This document shows, piece by piece, positions 17,016-25,545 of a DNA stretch of 64,000 bases (position 1 is its first letter; every line of letters starts with the position of its first letter). The notes under the pieces are model-generated. The model was not told the DNA's origin, searched no databases, and saw only the letters and a list, made by a program, of their open reading frames with translations. The stretch comes from Kiritimatiellota bacterium B12222 (lineage in GTDB: Bacteria > Verrucomicrobiota > Kiritimatiellia > SS1-B-03-39 > UBA6053): assembly GCA_029719485.1 (NCBI GenBank), contig CP120722.1, positions 2,046,001 through 2,110,000 of the forward strand, read 5' to 3'. Both the position numbers and the translations under genes were made by a program.

Positions 17016-17978
17016 ATGAAACATATGAAAAAACAACTTTGCCTGCTCTTGCTTTCTTTTCTTACTTTTTCTCAGGGGGCTGCGCAGCAGTTTCCTTATG
17101 AAATTGACTGGGATGCTGTGGATGAGGGTGTTCAGCAAATTCAACAAGGGGTCGAGCAACTGGCCTCATCGGAAAAGGTACAACGCTGGGCCATACAGGC
17201 GACAGGGCGGATTCAGAAAGCTCTGGGGCAAGCGGACTGGAATCAATTGCAGGAATGGCTGCCTTACATCGACCAGGTAGAAGCTTATCTTTCCTCCTTT
17301 CCGGAAGCAGAACCTTATGTCGACTGGTTGAGTCAACGACGAGATTACTTCGTGTTTGCAAAGACCCACACCCCCCAACTCCTTCAACGTCCGGTTGCAA
17401 AACCGCAGGTGTCGCTTGCGCCTACCGCGAGACCCGCGGTTGCCCATGCATATGTGCCTCCCGTCTCCTACGAGTATTGGGTCAGTGAAATGAGTGAGCG
17501 TACGGCTCCCAAAGGATCGGCGGCGTTGGCGAGGCAGGTGAAACCTCTGTTTCGTAAATATGGTGTGCCTGAAGAATTGGTTTGGTTGGCCGAAGTAGAA
17601 TCCAGTTTCAATCCCAAGGCTCAAAGTCCTGTTGGTGCCCGAGGATTGTTTCAATTTATGCCTGCTACCGCCCGTTATATGGGGCTCTCCACTTCACCTC
17701 TGGACGAAAGAATTGATCCTGAAAAAAGCGCTGATGCCGCGGCCCGTTATCTTGCAAAACTCTATGGGAGATTTGGAGATTGGCCTTTAACCCTGGCCGC
17801 CTACAATGCGGGAGAAGGTAGGGTTTCTGGTTTATTAAAGCAGGCTTCCAGCAAAGACTACAATGGGATCCAATCCCGACTTCCCTCCGAAACCAGAATG
17901 TATGTACCCAAAGTTTTGGCCACGATTCAAGTAAGAGAAGGGGTCTCTCCCGAAGATCTTCCGGAGATGGTCAAATAG
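17016..17978 (+). CDS. Lytic murein transglycosylase (SLT domain)
   Basis: A secreted enzyme that cleaves the glycan strands of peptidoglycan. The start is set at 17016 (17025 is also possible), because the residues after it form a signal peptide (Q-L-C-L-L-L-L-S-F-L-T-F-S-Q-G-A-A-Q-Q). Residues about 30-110 are helical and unassigned. The SLT domain at about 180-320 has the catalytic Glu in A-E-V-E-S-S-F-N-P (near residue 195), then G-A-R-G-L-F-Q-F-M-P-A-T-A and the second motif A-A-Y-N-A-G-E-G-R-V. No LysM domain is present, unlike MltD. It probably shares a transcript with the DUF5685 gene. Confidence 0.88.
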   Translation: MKHMKKQLCLLLLSFLTFSQGAAQQFPYEIDWDAVDEGVQQIQQGVEQLASSEKVQRWAIQATGRIQKALGQADWNQLQEWLPYIDQVEAYLSSFPEAEPYVDWLSQRRDYFVFAKTHTPQLLQRPVAKPQVSLAPTARPAVAHAYVPPVSYEYWVSEMSERTAPKGSAALARQVKPLFRKYGVPEELVWLAEVESSFNPKAQSPVGARGLFQFMPATARYMGLSTSPLDERIDPEKSADAAARYLAKLYGRFGDWPLTLAAYNAGEGRVSGLLKQASSKDYNGIQSRLPSETRMYVPKVLATIQVREGVSPEDLPEMVK

Positions 17979-18047
17979 CGGGTCTCCCGGAAAGGGCATA
18001 CGGAAAGGGTTTGGGGATTCCATGGGGATATGGCGCGACAAGGACCT

Positions 18048-18133
18048 GGAGCCGTTTACGGTCCAGCGCAGAGAACGGGGGCTCAGGTGTTGAGACTTAA
18101 AGCGCGTCTGTGGCCTGAAGGCCGACAGCTACA
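18048..18133 (+). repeat. Single divergent copy of the 97-bp intergenic repeat
   Basis: It carries the two most conserved blocks of the element found in tandem at 29769-30255: ctggagccgtttacgg at the left, and tctgtggcctgaaggccgac followed by agctac at the right, with a diverged middle. It stands in the gap before the glycosidase gene. Confidence 0.75.
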
Positions 18134-18205
18134 AAAGGAGGTTAAATTTGATTTGGGCTTGTTGATGTTTTTATAAACTGCCATGGACGGAACTGAGGTT
18201 CCCTT

Positions 18206-20893
18206 ATGAAATCAACAGATCACACGCTCTCCTTTTTTCCGTATGCTCACGCCGATGATGCCTTTGGATGGCAGCGGTCTCCTGTGCAAAGTTTGGTCGG
18301 CAAACACGACTGTTCATTGGGGGAATGGGGGCCTTACAACAAACGTTATTTCGGGATAAGCCATTTGCCGGGGCCGGCAGGGGTTCGGGTGGATTGGGTG
18401 GTGGTTCCTGAGTTGCACCGGAGAAGTTTTCATGTGCCCGCAGCTTTGCGCGAAGCGGGATATTTACCTTGGCAGACTGACCCAGAATTACGCCGTTACA
18501 GTTATCGTCAACAGATTTTACCGAAGGACAAACTTTATGCTGACATTTCCTTTGAAAGCGATGACGATGGACGCTGTTTAATTAGCATTGCACTCGTGAA
18601 TCAGACTGAACTTGCTCATGATGTGCGTTTGCATTTGGTGGCGGGGTTACAAGCTTTCGCCACCGGGTCTTGGTCACCCAAATACATTCAATCCGCACAA
18701 ATTCAGTTGCCTGAAAATAGCTTATGGCTAGATGCATTGTCCTATCGCCATGCTACCCTCGGCGGGTTGTCCGGTTGTGAAGGTTTGGCGAATGATGCAC
18801 GTCGTCAGGGAGAAGTCTTGGGGGATGGATTGGTGGACGGGCAGGGGATGTATTGGCCACCGGATCGGAAGCGGGATGCCCGTGTCTTTTATTCCTTTCC
18901 TGAGGGGGGAGATTGGAAAAGCTTTCAGTTGCGGGTGCTTTCTTCCTCCCCGGAGGTGTTGGCCGAGTTGGTGATCGCTGGACAAAAAATGTCGCTGATG
19001 TTGGTGTCCGGTGAATTGAGTCCGCCGATAGCTTTTCCGGAGGGAACCCAGGTCTGTGAACTTCGATTCCCGGGTGGAGAGGCGCTCACCTTTGACGGAT
19101 GGGTGTTGCATGCCTCGAAGGAGGTTTCGGCCTCCTTGCTGATGCCTGATTGGGGCGCGCCACCGGATGTGTATGCGGAAGGTCGTTCGGTTGGATTGAG
19201 TTGGCCGGCCCTTGAGGAGGGGTATGAGGTTGAAGTGGAGGAGGCTTTGTGGATACGTCGACTTCAGGGGGATCTGGAATCTTGCCTGCTTTTGTCGATG
19301 CACAATCATGTGTCAGATGTGATTACAGCTGCTGGGGAGGGGGAATTTGTTGAGATGATTTTGCCCATGGTTTCGGTGCCGGCTATGGATCGGGTGATTC
19401 AGCGTTATACGATTTCAGGTCCGTCACCCTGTCGGCCCGTTCCACATGATGCGACGAAGAGTGAAGTGGCCGGCGTGTCGTTGAGAGGAGAGGACTACCA
19501 TTTTGGGGTGGAGCGACTGGCTGCTGTATTATTTAGCAATGTCGTGTATCCGGTTCGGATTAAAGGTCAGAATATTCGTCATCATCCGCCGGGACGGTGG
19601 TGGGATTCCTTGTACACTTGGGATTGTGGTTTCATAGGTTTGGGCATGGGGGAAATGAGTCCGCGTCGTGCGGTGGAGTTGCTGAATACCTACCTGACCG
19701 AAGTGGGGGATACCGAATCGGCTTATGTGCATCATGGTTCCCCAGTACCGGTACAGTTCTATGTATATTTTGATCTATGGCAGAAAACCCAGGATCGGGA
19801 GATGTTGGCGTTCTTTTATCCCCGTTTGAAAAGCTATTTAGAATATTTATCAGGAATCGATTCGCGTTCTCCCACCCGATCCTTTGACCACCATTTGTTG
19901 CAAAGCTGGGAGTTGTTTTACAATTCCGGTGGTTGGGATGATTATCCTCCACAAGCGTACTTGACTCAGCATCAAGACCGCCGTGCTCAAATTTGTCCCA
20001 TGGTGGTCAGTACACATGTGGCGATCGCGGCTCGGATCATGGAAATGGCGGCTATAGAATTGGGTGAGCCCTCTGACGTTTGGCGTCAGCTGGTTGAGGC
20101 CATACCTGCGGATATGGATGCGTATGCCTGGGACGAAGTTTCTGGATTGTATGGTTATCTGGAGCATGATACCTCGGGGAACGCAGTGGGAATTTTCAGG
20201 GACCCGGAAAGTGGAGAAAGTTTTAATCAGGGATTAGATGGTGCTTTGCCGGTGTTGACCGGAGATTGTGATTCGTTGCGGGCAGAAAAAATCTGGTCGG
20301 CACTGGCAAATGAAAGCCGGTTTCAAACCCCCTTGGGGCTATCCACCGTTGATCAGCGGGCGCCGTACTATTCAGCCAAAGGATATTGGAATGGTGCGGT
20401 TTGGGTACCGTATCAATATCTCTTTTGGCGTGGGGCCTTAGATGCGGGGCGAGCTGAGTTTGCCCGAATGTTGGCCGAAAAAGTTTTAAAAACGTGGCAA
20501 CGTGAAACCCTGGATGCCTATGCGTGTTTTGAACATTTTATGGTGGAATCTGGGCGTGGTGCCGGATGGCATCATTTTGGTGGATTGTCCTCGCCCGTGT
20601 TGAATTTGTTTGCGGCCTATTTTGTGCCCGGTCGCATCAGTACCGGGTTTCGCAGTTGGATTCATGATCAACAGTGGTCAGCAGATTTGCGGTCGCTGAC
20701 CCTGAACTTAACGGTGCAGTCCATTCCCGGTGGGGATGCACCGATCTGCGTGGTGTGTATGCCGGTGTCCCCCGGATATCGGGTAAAACGAAATGGAGGT
20801 GAGTTTAGAGGATTCAGTGTGCATGAGGGTTGTTTGGATATTCCTTTGCTCTCCATTTCGGGGAAACAAACACTGGAAATTTTCTGCGAATAA
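18206..20893 (+). CDS. Cytoplasmic (alpha/alpha)6-barrel glycoside hydrolase
   Basis: An 895-residue protein without a signal peptide. The N-terminal half is beta-rich. The C-terminal half (about 430-860) has the features of clan GH-G type (alpha/alpha)6 enzymes (GH63, GH37 and relatives): R-W-W-D-S-L-Y-T-W-D-C-G-F, then N-S-G-G-W-D-D-Y-P-P, Y-W-N-G-A-V-W-V-P-Y-Q-Y and a late F-E-H-F. The Asp in W-D-D and a Glu near the C-terminal part are the likely catalytic acids. It probably releases monosaccharides from alpha-linked oligosaccharides in the cytoplasm, but the substrate cannot be read from the sequence. GAGG eight bases upstream supports the ATG. It has no obvious operon partner. Confidence 0.7.
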   Translation: MKSTDHTLSFFPYAHADDAFGWQRSPVQSLVGKHDCSLGEWGPYNKRYFGISHLPGPAGVRVDWVVVPELHRRSFHVPAALREAGYLPWQTDPELRRYSYRQQILPKDKLYADISFESDDDGRCLISIALVNQTELAHDVRLHLVAGLQAFATGSWSPKYIQSAQIQLPENSLWLDALSYRHATLGGLSGCEGLANDARRQGEVLGDGLVDGQGMYWPPDRKRDARVFYSFPEGGDWKSFQLRVLSSSPEVLAELVIAGQKMSLMLVSGELSPPIAFPEGTQVCELRFPGGEALTFDGWVLHASKEVSASLLMPDWGAPPDVYAEGRSVGLSWPALEEGYEVEVEEALWIRRLQGDLESCLLLSMHNHVSDVITAAGEGEFVEMILPMVSVPAMDRVIQRYTISGPSPCRPVPHDATKSEVAGVSLRGEDYHFGVERLAAVLFSNVVYPVRIKGQNIRHHPPGRWWDSLYTWDCGFIGLGMGEMSPRRAVELLNTYLTEVGDTESAYVHHGSPVPVQFYVYFDLWQKTQDREMLAFFYPRLKSYLEYLSGIDSRSPTRSFDHHLLQSWELFYNSGGWDDYPPQAYLTQHQDRRAQICPMVVSTHVAIAARIMEMAAIELGEPSDVWRQLVEAIPADMDAYAWDEVSGLYGYLEHDTSGNAVGIFRDPESGESFNQGLDGALPVLTGDCDSLRAEKIWSALANESRFQTPLGLSTVDQRAPYYSAKGYWNGAVWVPYQYLFWRGALDAGRAEFARMLAEKVLKTWQRETLDAYACFEHFMVESGRGAGWHHFGGLSSPVLNLFAAYFVPGRISTGFRSWIHDQQWSADLRSLTLNLTVQSIPGGDAPICVVCMPVSPGYRVKRNGGEFRGFSVHEGCLDIPLLSISGKQTLEIFCE

Positions 20894-21339
20894 GGGTGCG
20901 TAATCGATCTGCCTAAGGCGTGGATTTATTTTTAATAAATGACCCTAAAGCTGATTGTAATCAGTTGGAAACTTAAACCTGTATTGAAGGATGTAATAGA
21001 TTTTGTTTATGGGGTGAGGGCTTGGGGAATCGCGTATTTAAAAATTTATGGGATACGATTTTAAAAATAATAACACATGCATCAGGCAGAATAACGCATG
21101 TTTTGGTCGTTGATAGAATGAGGGGAGTATAGCTTTTATTATAGTATAAAACAAAAAACGTTATCTAAGCTAAGGGGGGCTCTTTTGCGCAAGCAGACTC
21201 CTGGCTGTCTGATTATCCATTTAACCTCTGCAGTTTAGGGGCGCTTATTAAAAATTCATGGGTTTGAATTTCGATTAAGACTAGGTGGGTTTTTGGAAGG
21301 CTGTTCGGATGCGTATATACAATATTAAAGGAGATCCCC
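20894..21339. other. A/T-rich intergenic region before the GH16 gene
   Basis: 446 bp without a credible gene. It contains a palindrome at 20951-20964 (ctgatt-gt-aatcag) that could be a regulator site, and A/T-rich DNA likely to hold the promoter of the large GH16 gene. AAAGGAG stands just before the start at 21340. Confidence 0.5.
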
Positions 21340-24300
21340 ATGAACGTAATTGTAAGAAATTTCCGTAGTAAGAGTATTTTAATTTCGATGACATGTACAT
21401 GTCTATGCTGGTTCTCCTTTTCGGTATTTGGTGCATGGTCTCCTGATCTCGTTCCGGAAACAATCGTTTTTGATTTCCGCCAGGAGGACCTTTCCCAAGG
21501 TGTGGTCACAAGTTGGACTTCAGGCGGGGTTAAACCTAAAACCGCAACGGGAACCGCAACCAAATTAGCCAATGATGGAGGGGTTTTGTTTGCAGGAGGT
21601 ACCTCCGAAAATCTCTCTTGGGCTACCGATCGTGATGCGGTTTGGTTGCATCGTTGGTGGGTGGTTATTTCTCGGGCAGACATGGCCGGGGTGAGCGCGA
21701 ATGTCCCGGTGCTTACCGTGAATGGCGCGGCCAGCGGCAACTGGCATAACCAGCCATCGGTCAAGTTTAATGGAAGCGGTGAACATTATCGTTCTCTTCT
21801 AAATAATCAGTCCGGTTCGGTCATCCAGGAAGAAGAGATACAATCCTCATTTGCCGATTGGAATATCATGGTTGGGTACCGAAGGGGCGGTAAATTTCAT
21901 GCTTGGATTAACGGTGTGGAACAGGCACCTGTAGATTTTACTGGTATGGATGTTTGCCTTGATTCATCCCCCAGCTATTTGGGAGCCAATAACATTTCAG
22001 GAGAGAGTACATTGGCCGCGGACATGGCCATTGATTGCGCCATCGTGGGGCAAAGTGAATTAAATGACGCACAAGTGGACAAGCTCGTAGGATGGGCGCA
22101 TTGGCGGGTAGGTCAGGAGGCATTGCTCCCTGCAAATCATCCTTATAAAAATGCCGCCCCGAATGCGTTGGACGCGAATGATGACCCTGCTAGATTTGAA
22201 TTTGACGAGAGTGTCTGGAACACTTGGGCTGCTATTAGTACCGCAACCAAAACCGTAAATATAGGCAATCCGCCACCGAGTCTCGATGATGGGAATGGCA
22301 ATGACTACACCGTGGTATTTTTTGATGATTTTACATATGATACGGTGGTAGATGATCGAAGTGGTTCACCCAGTGATGTTTGGTTTGCCCCCACCCATAT
22401 CGGGTCAGTTGTGGGGGCTAGTGCACAGGCTCAGAAAAAGTCGGCCACACCCTCTACTTATATTCATGATGGGAGTGATATCGGGACCTTGACATTACGC
22501 CTATTGGATGTGAACGGCAATTGGAAGACTGGCGCATTTAGCTCCGTAAATCGGGAAGGCCAGGGGCGTTCTTGGGGCAAAGGACGCTTTCGAATCCGCT
22601 GCAAGTTCCCAGCGATGGCGTCGCCGCGTCCTGGGTTTTTCCCGGCTTTTTGGTCTTATGGTACCGAGCATCTGTTTTGGCGTACACGTAATCGCATTGA
22701 GTTGGATTTTATGGAATATGATGGGCTCAATGGCCAGTGGATCAACACCTCTCAACACATCCATACCGGAAGCCTTGGGTACAATATTCCGGAAATCCGC
22801 CAGTCGACGGATCTTAGCGATAAGATTATTGGGACCACCCTCAATTCCAGCCATAATTTTGTACCGACCGTAGACATATACGATGGACAATATCACATAT
22901 GGGAATACCGGATTGAAGACGACTACAGCTATATCATTGTTGATGACAAAGAGGTTGCGAGGGTGCCGACGGAAGCTTGGATGTTGGTTAGAAGATACAT
23001 CATGGTGGACTGGGCCTTGCGGGAATGGGAAAATGAGGCTGTAGATGGGCAAATTTATGACATGACGATCGACTGGATCGAAGTTCAGCAACGGGAGCGG
23101 GATTTGGAAGTTGTGCCTGTGGCTTTTAATGCGCTGCCAATACTTTCAGGTACCCGGGGGGCCGGCAATGTCATCACGTGTACGCCAAACGTAACGGCCT
23201 CACAGATTGAATATCGTTGGTATGAGAATGGCGAACCCATTGTGGGGGTGACGGAGTCTACCTTCGTCGAAGATGCTGAAAGTGAAACCAAGGTTCTCAG
23301 GTGTCAGGTGCGAGCGGTTTCTCTGCTGGATCAACCAGAAGCATGGACCGCAGAATTGGGACTTCCAGACACGGAAGCTCCAAGTGTACCACAGAATGTT
23401 TCTGCTACCGCGGTTTCGAGCAGTCAGATCAATCTGACTTGGGACGCGTCATCAGACAATGTGGCAGTTCAAGGTTATGATATCCACCGTGATCTGCAGT
23501 GGATTGATGTATCATTAACGCCAAGTTACAGTGATTTTGGATTGTCTCCTGACACCACATATACGTACACCGTGTCGGCATTTGATGCGGTGGACAACAG
23601 CTCCGCCAACAGTAGCTCAGCGAGCGCCAGAACGCAGGTGCTAAACAGCGTGCTAAACGTGACCGTGGCAGGCGTTTCGACCAGCGTTGGTGAACCTGGA
23701 TCCTACGGCTCCCAAGATATACAGGGAACCTGCGTTATGGACGTCTCCGGCGACAGTGCAACATTGAGCGGTAATATATGGAAGCGATTTGGACTTAGCT
23801 ACACGGTCAGCGCAAACACCATGCTTGAGTTCACCGTCAATGCGAGTGATACCGGTGAAATCACCGGCATTGCGTTGGACACTGACATCAATCCAACTTC
23901 CGGGAGGCGCGCATTCCGCTTTGGCGGAAGTGATGTGAATTCTAACTACGACTCTTGGAGTTGGAAAGTCTCTCCGGTTTACACTTCGGGCTCTGGAGAT
24001 GTGACCTACCAAATTGAGGTAGGGACGTACTTTACGGGTGCCGTGAGTTACCTGGGACTCATCGGTGACGATGATTCAAATTCATCTACGAATATTACAT
24101 TCAGCAACATCAAGTTATATGAACAGTCACCGACTTTGCATGTGGCGGTAAATGGTGTTGCGACCAGCGTTGGCGATCCTATTTCCTACGGCACTCAAGA
24201 TATACAGGGCAGCTGTGCCATAGGTCCTTCAGGCGACAGTGCCACATTGACCGGTAACATATGGAAGTGCTTTGGACTTAATTATACCGTCAGCACAGAC

Positions 24301-25047
24301 ACCGTTCTGGAAGTAACGGTCAATGCAAGCGACGTCGGTGAAATCATGTGCATTGCATTGGACAATGACGCGAATCCCCTCGTTGGGAGGCGCGTATTTC
24401 GTTTGGGGGGCAGTGATGTGAATGATGACTACGATTCCTGGAGCTGGCAGGTCTCTCCGACCTATATATCAGGTTCGGGAGACCAGACGTATCTGATCCC
24501 TGTGGGTAGCTACTTTACGGGTTCAGTGACCTATTTGGGACTCATCGGTGACGATGATGCAAATGCGTCTGCAAACGTCACATTCAGCAACCTTAAGTTG
24601 CATGAGTCGGCTCCGGCTATAGACTTCAGCGCCGTAACGGTATCTTCATACGATGGAAGTCAGGATAACGGTGCGGTCGTGGTTGAGGATGCCGGTGCCA
24701 CGCTGCACTTGAGCGGTAACTCATGGAAGAAAATCGACTTCGCGCATACGATTACGTCTGATGCGGTTTTGGAATTTGATTACAAGAGTACGTCCCAAGG
24801 CGATATTCATGGCATTGGGTTCGATACCAACAATATCATTGGCGCTGAAAAAACTTTTGAACTGCATGGAACCCAAACCTGGGCCATTCAAGCATTTGCG
24901 ACCCATACCGGGAGTGACTGGGTGCACTATACGATACCGGTAGGGCAGTACTTCACGGGCGCCATGCTGTATATGGTGTTCGTAAATGATCACGATGTGA
25001 CAACGCCGACGGCCAATGGCTACTTTAAAAATGTGAAGGTTTACTGA
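21340..25047 (+). CDS. Secreted multi-modular GH16 galactanase-like enzyme, 1235 aa
   Basis: A probable endo-acting hydrolase of a red-algal galactan (agarase, porphyranase or carrageenase type). Domains: signal peptide 1-31; LamG-like fold about 40-260; GH16 about 320-590 with the active site E-L-D-F-M-E (Glu454, Asp456, Glu459); an Ig-like domain about 600-676; fibronectin III 677-766; then three copies of one module at about 771-927, 932-1087 and 1094-1235. The first two copies are very alike (both with Y-G-S/T-Q-D-I-Q-G and G-N-I-W-K); the third is more distant. The module also occurs in the next gene. The LamG, GH16 and Ig parts match the lipoprotein enzyme at 32515-34884. The exact polysaccharide is inferred. 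Confidence 0.85.
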   Translation: MNVIVRNFRSKSILISMTCTCLCWFSFSVFGAWSPDLVPETIVFDFRQEDLSQGVVTSWTSGGVKPKTATGTATKLANDGGVLFAGGTSENLSWATDRDAVWLHRWWVVISRADMAGVSANVPVLTVNGAASGNWHNQPSVKFNGSGEHYRSLLNNQSGSVIQEEEIQSSFADWNIMVGYRRGGKFHAWINGVEQAPVDFTGMDVCLDSSPSYLGANNISGESTLAADMAIDCAIVGQSELNDAQVDKLVGWAHWRVGQEALLPANHPYKNAAPNALDANDDPARFEFDESVWNTWAAISTATKTVNIGNPPPSLDDGNGNDYTVVFFDDFTYDTVVDDRSGSPSDVWFAPTHIGSVVGASAQAQKKSATPSTYIHDGSDIGTLTLRLLDVNGNWKTGAFSSVNREGQGRSWGKGRFRIRCKFPAMASPRPGFFPAFWSYGTEHLFWRTRNRIELDFMEYDGLNGQWINTSQHIHTGSLGYNIPEIRQSTDLSDKIIGTTLNSSHNFVPTVDIYDGQYHIWEYRIEDDYSYIIVDDKEVARVPTEAWMLVRRYIMVDWALREWENEAVDGQIYDMTIDWIEVQQRERDLEVVPVAFNALPILSGTRGAGNVITCTPNVTASQIEYRWYENGEPIVGVTESTFVEDAESETKVLRCQVRAVSLLDQPEAWTAELGLPDTEAPSVPQNVSATAVSSSQINLTWDASSDNVAVQGYDIHRDLQWIDVSLTPSYSDFGLSPDTTYTYTVSAFDAVDNSSANSSSASARTQVLNSVLNVTVAGVSTSVGEPGSYGSQDIQGTCVMDVSGDSATLSGNIWKRFGLSYTVSANTMLEFTVNASDTGEITGIALDTDINPTSGRRAFRFGGSDVNSNYDSWSWKVSPVYTSGSGDVTYQIEVGTYFTGAVSYLGLIGDDDSNSSTNITFSNIKLYEQSPTLHVAVNGVATSVGDPISYGTQDIQGSCAIGPSGDSATLTGNIWKCFGLNYTVSTDTVLEVTVNASDVGEIMCIALDNDANPLVGRRVFRLGGSDVNDDYDSWSWQVSPTYISGSGDQTYLIPVGSYFTGSVTYLGLIGDDDANASANVTFSNLKLHESAPAIDFSAVTVSSYDGSQDNGAVVVEDAGATLHLSGNSWKKIDFAHTITSDAVLEFDYKSTSQGDIHGIGFDTNNIIGAEKTFELHGTQTWAIQAFATHTGSDWVHYTIPVGQYFTGAMLYMVFVNDHDVTTPTANGYFKNVKVY

Positions 25048-25323
25048 AAGGCCATGTCAGTCAGTTTTTGACTTTCTTCAAAACTTTGGGATTTGCAGAT
25101 AAGTTTCTTACTGGCTGCCATAGCTGGTCTTGGTTACGGTATATTTCTTCTCGCCTCTCTCCCGAAAACAAAATGCAAATGAGGGGGGCGTCAGTTGACT
25201 GTCGCATTCAATTTTTTTTTCGTGGTACGAAAGCAAAAGTATTTTTTGTAAAATAGGGGGATGACCGTAACGGTAATACAATATTCGGAGAGGTTTGAAG
25301 GTCCTTGCTCGTGATTGATTAAC

Positions 25324-25334
25324 TGACCATGTCA
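25324..25334. promoter_or_regulatory. Palindrome TGAC-CAT-GTCA, copy 1
   Basis: An exact 11-bp dyad located 212 bp upstream of the beta-helix enzyme start. The identical sequence recurs 108 bp downstream. Two copies in one promoter region suggest a regulator site; no regulator is assigned. Confidence 0.4.
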
Positions 25335-25431
25335 AAAATGTACTATTTGTAATAATAGTATTTTCAAAGGTGTAATGTTGTGGAAAACAGCTAAGTTTAA
25401 CCTTTTATGATGCATTATTTGTTTTTTCTGT

Positions 25432-25442
25432 TGACCATGTCA
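25432..25442. promoter_or_regulatory. Palindrome TGAC-CAT-GTCA, copy 2
   Basis: The second identical copy, 104 bp upstream of the beta-helix enzyme start. Confidence 0.4.
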
Positions 25443-25545
25443 GATAGATGTTATTTCTTTGGTTTGTTCCTTGAGGACCTTTCCCTTGATTTTTTGCGAC
25501 CTGGTTCCCGCCTGACGCACTCACATTGATAACCCCGGATAGATC

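Larger units (their letters stand above)
25048..25545. other. Intergenic region between the GH16 and beta-helix genes
   Basis: 498 bp, A/T-rich, with no credible gene. It should contain the promoter for the following gene and carries two identical 11-bp palindromes, listed separately. Confidence 0.5.
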
